Shown here one piece after another: positions 6,646-13,329 of a stretch of DNA of 15,578 nt. Position numbers and translations under genes: made by a program. Numbering within the stretch: position 1 is the first letter of the stretch; each line of letters begins with the position of its first letter. Below the pieces are notes generated by a model. That model saw only the letters and a program-made list of their open reading frames with translations, did not search any database and had not been told where the DNA came from. This stretch comes from JAADHG01 sp964418645 (GTDB lineage: Bacteria > Bacteroidota > Bacteroidia > Flavobacteriales > Flavobacteriaceae), in contig CAYQME010000058.1 in NCBI GenBank assembly GCA_964418645.1, positions 1-15,578 of the forward strand, read 5' to 3'.

Positions 6646-9600
6646 GTGAGTAAAGCCTTAATCTCGCAGACGTATTTACAGTCTTTGCAACAGCAAAAAT
6701 TGCAAATTGCTATTGCCAATTCGCAAAGTAAAACACATTTAAAAGGGCTCATTGGATCGTCGTTTTCTTTTGTTATCTCGAATGCATTTAAGCAAGCTGA
6801 AGCCCCTTTTTTATTAGTATTTAATGATAAAGAAGAAGCGGCTTATTATTTGAATGATTTTGAGCAACTTTTAAATGAAAAGGATGTTTTATTTTATCCT
6901 GGAAGTAACCGCAGACCTTATCAGATTGAAGAAACCGATAATGCAAATGTATTATTAAGAGCAGAGGTATTAAATCGGATTAATTCCAGAAAAAAGCCGG
7001 CAATAATTATTACCTATCCTGATGCTCTTTTTGAAAAAGTGGTGACTAGAAAAGAGTTGGAACGCAATACTTTAAAAATTTCCATAAATGATAATTTATC
7101 TATCGATTTTGTTAACGAAGTATTGTTTGAATACCAATTTAAGCGCGTAGATTTTGTGACTGAACCTGGAGAATTTTCAGTACGAGGAGGTATTGTTGAT
7201 GTATTTTCATTTTCGCATGATGAACCCTATCGTATTGAATTTTTTGGAGATGAAGTAGAAAGTATGCGAACCTTTGATGTTGAAACACAACTCTCTACTG
7301 AGCAAATCAAGAAAATTAATATTATTCCAAATATTGCGAATAAGTTTCTAGAAGAAAGGCGGCAAAGTTTTTTAAAATATATAGCTTCTAAAACTGTAGT
7401 TTGCACAAGAAATGCTGAACTTCTATTTTCTAGGATTGATTCTTTTTTCAATAAAGCTGAAGATGCTTTTGAAGCGCTTTCAGCCGATTTAAAGCATGCA
7501 ACACCTAGTGAGTTGTTTTGTAATTCAGAATTACTCAAAAAACAATTGTTAGAGCTTTCTTTAGTAGAATTTGGGTATACTTCCTTTTTTAATAAAAGTG
7601 TCATTGCGAGTGAAACGAAGAAATCCTCTGAATCTAACGAAATAGTATTCAACACTAAACTACAACCCTCTTTTAACAAGCATTTTGATTTGTTAATTGA
7701 AAACCTAAATGCAAATCACAATAAAGGATATACCAATTACATAAGTTGTGTTAGTGAACAACAGGCTAAACGATTTCAAGACATTTTTAATGATGTAGAG
7801 CAAGATGTGCATTACAAAACTATGGTGCTTTCTTTGCACCAAGGGTTTATAGATAACGATAACAAAATTGCTTGCTATACAGATCATCAAATTTTTGAAC
7901 GCTATCATAAGTTCCATTTAAAAAATGGTTATGCAAAAAAACAAGCCATTACATTAAAAGAACTCACCAATCTTGATGTTGGCGACTATGTAACACATAT
8001 AGATCATGGTATTGGTAGGTTTGGAGGCTTACAGAAAATAGATGTTGAAGGGAAAAAGCAAGAAGCTATAAAATTGGTTTATGGAGAGCGAGATATATTG
8101 TATTTAAGTATTCATTCACTACATAAAATCACCAAGTTTAATGGGAAGGATGGAAAACCTCCAAAAATATATAAACTTGGTAGTAAAGCTTGGAAAACAC
8201 TAAAGCAGAAAACAAAATCTAGAGTCAAAGAAATTGCGTTTAACCTTATTAAACTATACGCCAAACGTAAATTAAAAAAAGGCTATCAATACAATCCAGA
8301 TAGCTATATGCAGTACGAACTTGAAGCTTCCTTTTTATATGAAGACACACCAGACCAAATCACAGCAACTGCAGATATTAAAGCTGATATGGAAAGCGAG
8401 CAACCCATGGATCGTTTAATTTGTGGTGATGTAGGTTTTGGTAAAACCGAAGTTGCTATTCGAGCGGCTTTTAAAGCTGTAGATAATGGAAAACAAGTAG
8501 CCATATTAGTACCAACAACCATTTTGGCATTTCAGCATTATAGAACACTAACCGAACGTTTAAAAGAATTTCCGGTTACAATAGATTATATCAACCGATT
8601 TAGAACAGCAAAACAAAAACGAGAAACTTTAGAAAATTTAGAAAATGGACGTGTAGATATTATTATTGGAACGCATCAATTGGTAAATAAAAAAGTAAAA
8701 TTTAAAGATTTAGGATTGCTTATTGTCGATGAGGAGCAAAAATTTGGTGTGGCTGTAAAAGAAAAATTAAAAACCATTAAAGACAATGTAGATGTGCTAA
8801 CCTTAACAGCAACTCCAATTCCTAGAACACTTCAGTTTAGCTTAATGTCAGCAAGAGATTTATCGGTAATTACAACACCTCCTCCAAATCGTTATCCAAT
8901 TGAAAGTCATGTAATACGGTTTAACGAAGTAACCATTCGTGATGCTATTTCTTATGAAATTCAACGTGGCGGACAAATATTTTTTATCCATAATAGGATA
9001 GAAAATATTAAAGAAGTTGCTGGCATGATTAAGCGTTTGGTTCCCGATGCTAAAATAGGCATTGGTCATGGGCAACTAGAAGGTAAAAAATTAGAACAAT
9101 TGATGCTGGCTTTTATGAATGGCGAGTTTGATGTTTTGGTAAGCACAACTATTGTCGAAAGTGGTTTGGACGTACCCAATGCAAACACTATTTTTATTAA
9201 TAATGCCAATTATTTTGGATTGAGTGATTTACATCAAATGCGAGGACGTGTAGGACGCAGTAACAAAAAAGCGTTTTGCTACTTTATAACGCCAGAACAT
9301 TCAGCAATGACTAATGATGCACGTAAACGTATAACAGCTTTAGAACAACATACTGAACTTGGTAGTGGTTTTAATATTGCTATGAAAGATCTAGAAATTA
9401 GAGGCGCTGGAGATTTATTAGGAGGAGAACAAAGCGGATTTATTAATGAAATAGGATTTGATACGTATCAAAAAATATTAAATGAAGCCATCGAAGAACT
9501 TAAAGAGAATGAGTTTAAAGGCTTGTATAAAGATGATAATGAAGACAAAGCATATGTAAAAGATATTACCATAGACACGGATTTCGAGTTGTTATTTCCA

Positions 9601-10020
9601 GACGATTATATAAATAATATTACAGAGCGTCTTAATCTTTATACAAAACTTAATACCATAAAAACAAAAGAAGAGTTGAATGTTTTTGAGCGAGAGCTTT
9701 TAGATCGTTTTGGTGAGTTACCAATACAAGTTGTAGATTTATTAAACAGTGTTAAAATTAAGTGGATTGCCACAGCATTAGGTTTTGAAAAAATCATTAT
9801 GAAACAAGGCAAGTTTGTGGGATATTTTATTAGCAATCAAGAAAGTAATTTTTATAAAAGTGAAATATTTACTAAAGTATTACAGTTTGTGCAAACACAT
9901 GCTAATCATTGCACAATGAAAGAAAAGCAGACTAGGAAAGGATTAAGATTATTGCTTACTTTTGAAAAGGTAAATAGCATTGAAAAAGTATTACATACAA
10001 TTCAACCTATTTTGGCGTGA
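6646..10020 (+). CDS. mfd: transcription-repair coupling factor Mfd
   Basis: This 1124-aa ATP-dependent DNA translocase removes stalled RNA polymerase and recruits UvrA. Domains in order are a UvrB-like N-terminal part (to ~350, with YPGSNRRPYQ at 84-93), the CarD-like RNA-polymerase interaction domain (from DVGDYVTHIDHGIG, ~444), and helicase lobe 1 with Walker A GDVGFGKTE (594-602), DEEQ (695-698) and TATPIPRT (721-728). Lobe 2 follows, with STTIVESGLDVPNA, QMRGRVGRS and the ELGSGFNIAMKDLEIRGAGDLLGGEQ region split over the translocation motif, then the C-terminal TRCF domain (from ~977). The start is GTG giving MSKALISQ, fixed by the nearby promoter. Residues ~318-330 are encoded by a dispersed repeat (see the separate entry), in a weakly conserved linker, with the frame kept. 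Confidence 0.95.
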   Translation: MSKALISQTYLQSLQQQKLQIAIANSQSKTHLKGLIGSSFSFVISNAFKQAEAPFLLVFNDKEEAAYYLNDFEQLLNEKDVLFYPGSNRRPYQIEETDNANVLLRAEVLNRINSRKKPAIIITYPDALFEKVVTRKELERNTLKISINDNLSIDFVNEVLFEYQFKRVDFVTEPGEFSVRGGIVDVFSFSHDEPYRIEFFGDEVESMRTFDVETQLSTEQIKKINIIPNIANKFLEERRQSFLKYIASKTVVCTRNAELLFSRIDSFFNKAEDAFEALSADLKHATPSELFCNSELLKKQLLELSLVEFGYTSFFNKSVIASETKKSSESNEIVFNTKLQPSFNKHFDLLIENLNANHNKGYTNYISCVSEQQAKRFQDIFNDVEQDVHYKTMVLSLHQGFIDNDNKIACYTDHQIFERYHKFHLKNGYAKKQAITLKELTNLDVGDYVTHIDHGIGRFGGLQKIDVEGKKQEAIKLVYGERDILYLSIHSLHKITKFNGKDGKPPKIYKLGSKAWKTLKQKTKSRVKEIAFNLIKLYAKRKLKKGYQYNPDSYMQYELEASFLYEDTPDQITATADIKADMESEQPMDRLICGDVGFGKTEVAIRAAFKAVDNGKQVAILVPTTILAFQHYRTLTERLKEFPVTIDYINRFRTAKQKRETLENLENGRVDIIIGTHQLVNKKVKFKDLGLLIVDEEQKFGVAVKEKLKTIKDNVDVLTLTATPIPRTLQFSLMSARDLSVITTPPPNRYPIESHVIRFNEVTIRDAISYEIQRGGQIFFIHNRIENIKEVAGMIKRLVPDAKIGIGHGQLEGKKLEQLMLAFMNGEFDVLVSTTIVESGLDVPNANTIFINNANYFGLSDLHQMRGRVGRSNKKAFCYFITPEHSAMTNDARKRITALEQHTELGSGFNIAMKDLEIRGAGDLLGGEQSGFINEIGFDTYQKILNEAIEELKENEFKGLYKDDNEDKAYVKDITIDTDFELLFPDDYINNITERLNLYTKLNTIKTKEELNVFERELLDRFGELPIQVVDLLNSVKIKWIATALGFEKIIMKQGKFVGYFISNQESNFYKSEIFTKVLQFVQTHANHCTMKEKQTRKGLRLLLTFEKVNSIEKVLHTIQPILA
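7598..7632 (+). repeat. dispersed GTCATTGCGAG element inside mfd
   Basis: The stretch begins GTGTCATTGCGAGTGAAACG and continues GAAGAAATCC. It is nearly the same as the repeat arm upstream of metG (14433-14459), apart from a few substitutions. It is read in frame as SVIASETKKSS within Mfd (from residue 318). The family is normally intergenic, so a copy in a housekeeping ORF is unusual. Confidence 0.7.
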
Positions 10021-10088
10021 TTATTGAAAATAAAAAGAAAAATAAAGTGACCGTATTATCTGTTTGGTGTATTATTAAAAAAGAGTTT

Positions 10089-11426
10089 ATGTTAAAAAAA
10101 ATGCTATACGCAATTCTATTAATGCCAATGTTTGTTGTAGCTCAACATACTATAAAAGGGACGTTTTCTCCTGCCGAGGATTTTGAATATGCAATTTTAT
10201 ATAAAGTGACACCAACAACATCCTTATATGTTGCAAACACTCAGGTTGATAAAAAAGGAAATTTTGAATTTCAGTTAGACTCTACAATTACAAAAGGAAT
10301 GTATAGGTTGGTGTATGCAGTACCACAAGAAGAATTTAATTTTGATATTATTTACAATGCCAAAGAAGATGTGTCCTTAACCTTTAATACGGAAACAGGA
10401 GTAAAATATAATACTTCTGTAGAAAATACTTTAATAAACTCTTACACAACAAGTATGTCTATGGTGAGTCAAAGTATTGGTAATTTTTATAGACAGCAAA
10501 GTACAGACACCTTAGCATTAGCTGCTATTTTTAAAACCCAAAAAGAAACTCAAGTTGAATACGGAAAAGCTGCAGAAGGCACAATAGCTTTGCATTTTAT
10601 AAAAGCAAATTCACCTTATATTCCTGAAGGCTTTGAAGATATTTCAACCTATATCAAAAATTTAAAAGCACATTTTTTTGATCATGTAGATTTTGATAAT
10701 GAAATACTTCAAAGTTCTAATTTTTTAATAGAGCGATCACTTAATTATGTATTTGGAATGACTTCAAAAGAAGATAATGAGGTCATTTCCTATGAGAAGA
10801 ATATAGATGAAGTATATGCTGCCATGAAGGATGCAAATCCTGTAATAAAAAGCACATTATTAGAGATTTTATGGCAACAAATGGTTGATGCTAATTTTGA
10901 GGCTGTAGCCAATTACATTGCAGACACTTATTTAATTGAAATTGCCCAAACACTTAATGATATTGAACTTGTTGATGGATTAACACTGTTTAAAAGTTTA
11001 TCCATTGGAAATAAAGCACCAGAGTTTAATGTTGATCTTGGAGAAGGTGTAAACAAAACCGAAGTGTCACTTTACGATTTAGATATGGCACAAGAATATG
11101 TTGTTGTGTTTTGGAGTAGTACCTGTTCGCATTGTTTAAACGAAATTCCAAAGCTACAAACTTATATAAAATCAATGAGTGAAGGGAAAGTAAAGGTAAT
11201 TGCTGTTGGTCTAGAAGATGAGACCACATTATCATTATGGGAGAAAGCTATTGTTAATTATCCAGAATTTATACATGTACTTGGGTTTGGGAAATGGAAT
11301 AACGAGATAGGTAATAGCTATAATGTAACAGCAACACCTACGTATTATATTTTAAATGCGAATAAAAAAATTATTGCAAAACCTTACGATTTCGAGGCTT
11401 TTAAGAAATATATGGATCAAAAATGA
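10089..11426 (+). CDS. exported TlpA/thioredoxin-like thiol-disulfide protein
   Basis: The start is set at the ATG encoding MLKKMLYAILLMPMFVVAQ, a clear signal peptide with a likely cut after VVA; the frame is open back to a GTG at 10017 overlapping the mfd stop, but that extension has no signal-like features. The mature protein (445 aa with signal) has an N-terminal all-beta region (about 20-115, with the PAEDFEYAILYKVTP strand pattern), a helical middle part, and a C-terminal thioredoxin fold from ~316 (IGNKAPEFNVDLGEG). The redox motif is WSSTCSHC (Cys346, Cys349) and the cis-proline lies in TATPTYY (Pro417). It probably works in the periplasm in disulfide exchange. No lipobox is present. 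It lies 68 bp after mfd and overlaps the convergent yraN stop by 10 bp. Partner and substrate are unknown. Confidence 0.85.
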   Translation: MLKKMLYAILLMPMFVVAQHTIKGTFSPAEDFEYAILYKVTPTTSLYVANTQVDKKGNFEFQLDSTITKGMYRLVYAVPQEEFNFDIIYNAKEDVSLTFNTETGVKYNTSVENTLINSYTTSMSMVSQSIGNFYRQQSTDTLALAAIFKTQKETQVEYGKAAEGTIALHFIKANSPYIPEGFEDISTYIKNLKAHFFDHVDFDNEILQSSNFLIERSLNYVFGMTSKEDNEVISYEKNIDEVYAAMKDANPVIKSTLLEILWQQMVDANFEAVANYIADTYLIEIAQTLNDIELVDGLTLFKSLSIGNKAPEFNVDLGEGVNKTEVSLYDLDMAQEYVVVFWSSTCSHCLNEIPKLQTYIKSMSEGKVKVIAVGLEDETTLSLWEKAIVNYPEFIHVLGFGKWNNEIGNSYNVTATPTYYILNANKKIIAKPYDFEAFKKYMDQK

Positions 11427-11776
11427 TAGAACGCATTTTCTAAATGCTCAATATTAAAACCGTTTTCTTGTTTTGTAATGGCAATAATATCAAAACGGAC
11501 TTCTACGTCTAAATTGTTTACGGTAACATATTCATCCACTGCTTTTACGAGGCGTTGTATTTGTTTGGATTTTACAAAATCTTGTGGATTCCCAAAGTCT
11601 GAGGTAGAACGAGTTTTCACTTCAATTATAGCAAGAGTATCTTCTTTTTTGGCGATAATATCAACTTCGGCTTTTTGAAAACGATAATTTCGTTGTACAA
11701 TAGTATATCCTTTCGAAATTAGATAATCTACTGCCAGTTGTTCTCCTTTTTTACCAAGTTCGTTGTGTTGTGCCAT
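11417..11776 (-). CDS. yraN: YraN/UPF0102 endonuclease-fold protein
   Basis: This 119-aa protein belongs to the conserved UPF0102 (COG0792) family, which has a restriction-endonuclease-like fold and is linked to DNA processing but lacks an established reaction. Visible are ELGKKGEQLAVDYLISKGY (6-24), the catalytic-like AEVDIIAKK (36-44, Glu37/Asp39), IEVKTR (51-56) and FDIIAI (95-100). The ATG at 11776 (MAQHNELGKKGE) is preferred; an upstream in-frame ATG at 11788 lies inside a repeat hairpin and would add only MGNI. The hairpin ends 5 bp before the chosen start and could affect initiation. The gene is convergent with and overlaps the TlpA-like gene by 10 bp. Confidence 0.88.
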   Translation of the reverse strand: MAQHNELGKKGEQLAVDYLISKGYTIVQRNYRFQKAEVDIIAKKEDTLAIIEVKTRSTSDFGNPQDFVKSKQIQRLVKAVDEYVTVNNLDVEVRFDIIAITKQENGFNIEHLENAFYHF

Positions 11777-11781
11777 AATAT

Positions 11782-11806
11782 TTCCCACGAAAGTGGGAAT
11801 CTCATC
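11782..11806. repeat. hairpin element abutting the yraN start
   Basis: TTCCCAC (11782-11788), GAAA loop, GTGGGAA (11793-11799) is a perfect 7-bp stem, followed by TCTCATCC. The ending GAATCTCAT recalls the tails of the other repeats in this window. No U-tract follows on either strand, so it is not an intrinsic terminator. Confidence 0.7.
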
Positions 11807-11830
11807 CTACTTTCTGTATTATTATTGTTT

Positions 11831-11873
11831 TGTCATTCTGAGTGTCCCGATAGCCATCGGGACGAAGAATCTT
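11831..11873 (+). repeat. dispersed GTCATTCTGAG element with GTCCCGAT/ATCGGGAC core
   Basis: The plus strand shows the head TGTCATTCTGAGT, a perfect 8-bp stem GTCCCGAT (11844-11851) / ATCGGGAC (11856-11863) with loop AGCC, then the tail GAAGAATCT. It overlaps the 3' end of the deoxyribosyltransferase-like gene on the minus strand and supplies that gene's stop codon. Confidence 0.75.
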
Positions 11874-12267
11874 TAATAATAATCTTCTCAATTTCTTTAC
11901 TTAACTGAAACTCATTTTCATATTCAATACTATAATCCGAACATCCTTCAATAGTAGTAGAGTGCTTTGCGTCTTTCCTTTTAATGTAAATGATTGGTTT
12001 TTGTTTTGCAAAGGCATAACCCACTTCAATTCCAACACCAATTGCTATTTTTGTGAGTTCGACGATAAGAAAGGTTGAGTTATCAATTTCTTCAAAAGCC
12101 ATGTTCATCATTTCTTTTTCTTGTCCAATTTTAAAGTTGTATTTATCAACAAAAACAAAAAGTTCTATCGAATGTTTTGCCAAGCATTTTTTGAGCTCAT
12201 TAATCTCATTATCAAAATTTACTCTGTTTGATTTACTAATTCCAAAATAAGCTGTTTTCATATACAT
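11833..12267 (-). CDS. nucleoside 2-deoxyribosyltransferase-like protein with repeat-encoded C-terminus
   Basis: This 144-aa protein (142 aa if begun at the second ATG, MKTAYFGIS, which I prefer slightly) looks like the nucleoside 2-deoxyribosyltransferase/DUF4406 fold. It has an N-terminal strand AYFGIS, FVFVDKYNFK (37-46), a DNSTFLIVEL strand (62-71) and the active-site-like GVGIEVGYAFAKQKPIIYI (77-95), in which Glu81 would be the nucleophile. Enzymes of this fold cleave or transfer N-glycosidic bonds in nucleosides; some relatives serve as toxins or defence effectors. Residues 132-144 (KDSSSRWLSGHSE) and the stop codon come from the repeat at 11831-11873, so the native end was probably near EIEKIII. 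A second, opposite copy lies just upstream. No clear promoter was found. Fold call moderate; activity not known. Confidence 0.65.
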   Translation of the reverse strand: MYMKTAYFGISKSNRVNFDNEINELKKCLAKHSIELFVFVDKYNFKIGQEKEMMNMAFEEIDNSTFLIVELTKIAIGVGIEVGYAFAKQKPIIYIKRKDAKHSTTIEGCSDYSIEYENEFQLSKEIEKIIIKDSSSRWLSGHSE

Positions 12268-12275
12268 TTTATCAA

Positions 12276-12318
12276 GCTGAGATTCTTTATTTAGCTAAAG
12301 TTTCATTCAGAATGACAG
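12276..12318 (-). repeat. dispersed GTCATTCTGA element, opposite copy
   Basis: Read on the minus strand: head CTGTCATTCTGAATGAAAC, core palindrome TTTAGCTAAA (12290-12299), tail AAAGAATCTCAGC. Head and tail match the element at 11831-11873, while the core differs. The copy is inverted relative to that one and lies 8 bp upstream of the deoxyribosyltransferase-like ATG, so it forms part of that gene's leader or promoter region. The remaining spacer to 12378 shows nothing else recognisable. Confidence 0.7.
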
Positions 12319-12378
12319 TATGCTTTCGTTATTTTTAGTCTTTTGAATGCTCTAGAGATAAACTTCAGTGAGAATTTA

Positions 12379-13044
12379 CTAATTTTTATTCAGATAACCG
12401 TTGTTCATTAAATCAGATGTTTCATTAATGTTAATTCTATTACCGTTTTTTAATAAAAAATTACGGTCTGTTACTTGTAAAACATCAGAATAATAATGGT
12501 CTGTTATAATTATTCCTTTTGTTTCTTTTAACTTTACCAATACTGCTTTTATCAAATCTTTATAGAGCGGAGCTATCATGGAAAATGGTTCGTCTAAAAG
12601 AATAAATGGATGGCTTAAATTACAAATAAGTAAAACTTCTAAATATCGTAATTCGCCTCTTGAAAGCACTCCTATCTTTTGTTTTTCAAATTTAGATACT
12701 CCAGGTGAGTAAAAGATTTTATCTTGATTATCTCCATTTTCAAATAACAGAGGAATGACTTGCCTTACTGTTAATCCCTTTGGCAGAAAAGAATCTTGTG
12801 GAAGAAATCCAATCTTTTTTTGAGGAATTACTTTTAATGGATTGATAGGGTTTGAATTTATACTTAAACCAATAGAATCAGATTTTAAAGAACCATGAAC
12901 AATTTTTAGCAGCGTAGATTTTCCACTTCCATTTCTACCAAATATTCCTATAATTTCTCCAGTTGAGCATTCAAAAGATATATTATTTAAAATTTGTTTT
13001 TCCCCGAAGGATTTAGATATGTTATTTGCTTTTAATGTTGACAT
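12379..13044 (-). CDS. ABC transporter ATPase subunit
   Basis: This 221-aa protein is a complete stand-alone ABC ATPase. Walker A is GRNGSGKST (36-44), the Q-loop is FLPQDS (Gln83), the signature is LSRGE (127-131, variant of LSGGQ), Walker B is FILLDEP (147-153) and the switch His lies in TDHYYSD (His183). The short C-terminal tail and the TDH form of the switch resemble LptB-like ATPases. The ATG follows the stop of the 94-aa membrane protein with no gap (TAA-ATG), so the two are probably made together and act as one complex at the inner membrane. Cargo is unknown. No other permease or periplasmic binding protein gene is adjacent. An ABC-F or SMC role is unlikely, since there is one nucleotide-binding domain and a membrane partner. 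Confidence 0.85.
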   Translation of the reverse strand: MSTLKANNISKSFGEKQILNNISFECSTGEIIGIFGRNGSGKSTLLKIVHGSLKSDSIGLSINSNPINPLKVIPQKKIGFLPQDSFLPKGLTVRQVIPLLFENGDNQDKIFYSPGVSKFEKQKIGVLSRGELRYLEVLLICNLSHPFILLDEPFSMIAPLYKDLIKAVLVKLKETKGIIITDHYYSDVLQVTDRNFLLKNGNRININETSDLMNNGYLNKN

Positions 13045-13329
13045 TTAAAACGAGATGAAATAGATAAAGCTTGACATTATTACACAGATAATAATATTTA
13101 ATGTAAACACAATTCTTAACAACTTAAGTTTTGTATAGCCTAAATTATAATATAAATAGTATTCGTTTTTTTTGAAATACCAATGCACTAGATAACCAAT
13201 TAAAATTCCAATGGAGAAAAAAGAAATAACGCCATATAAAGCACTCGTAATTGTTCCAATAAATATTGAAACTAATAAATTGTAAATATTTATATCTATT
13301 ACATATTTAAAAAGTGCTCTTATATTCAT
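13045..13329 (-). CDS. 94-aa three-helix membrane protein, putative ABC permease partner
   Basis: I do not recognise a named family. Hydrophobic segments lie at about 18-34, 35-52 and 73-93; the first two form a continuous hydrophobic run with a likely turn near Tyr32-Gly33. Between helices 2 and 3 is KKNEYYLYYNLGYTKLKLLR (53-72), whose shape (hydrophobic residues, LGY, basic cluster, then a membrane helix) resembles the coupling helix before a membrane segment in FtsX-type permeases. The ATG overlaps the LD-carboxypeptidase stop (ATGA), and the TAA abuts the ABC ATPase ATG. I infer a minimal permease subunit that would have to oligomerise. An alternative is a regulator or anchor for the ATPase. 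No signal peptide and few polar residues. Confidence 0.7.
   Translation of the reverse strand: MNIRALFKYVIDINIYNLLVSIFIGTITSALYGVISFFSIGILIGYLVHWYFKKNEYYLYYNLGYTKLKLLRIVFTLNIIICVIMSSFIYFISF

Noticed and set aside
7227..7679. 150-codon open frame on the minus strand within mfd
   Set aside because: It lies wholly opposite a conserved helicase gene, and its protein has no recognisable domain or start context. Other antisense frames in mfd, lysC and yraN were dropped for the same reason.
10017..10088. GTG-initiated extension of the TlpA-like protein overlapping the mfd stop
   Set aside because: It would place 24 charged residues ahead of an evident signal peptide; the ATG at 10089 starts the signal sequence directly.
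11833..12267. Retron or CBASS component
   Set aside because: No reverse transcriptase, cyclase or msr/msd-like RNA is adjacent; the nucleoside-deoxyribosyltransferase-like fold alone does not make a defence system.
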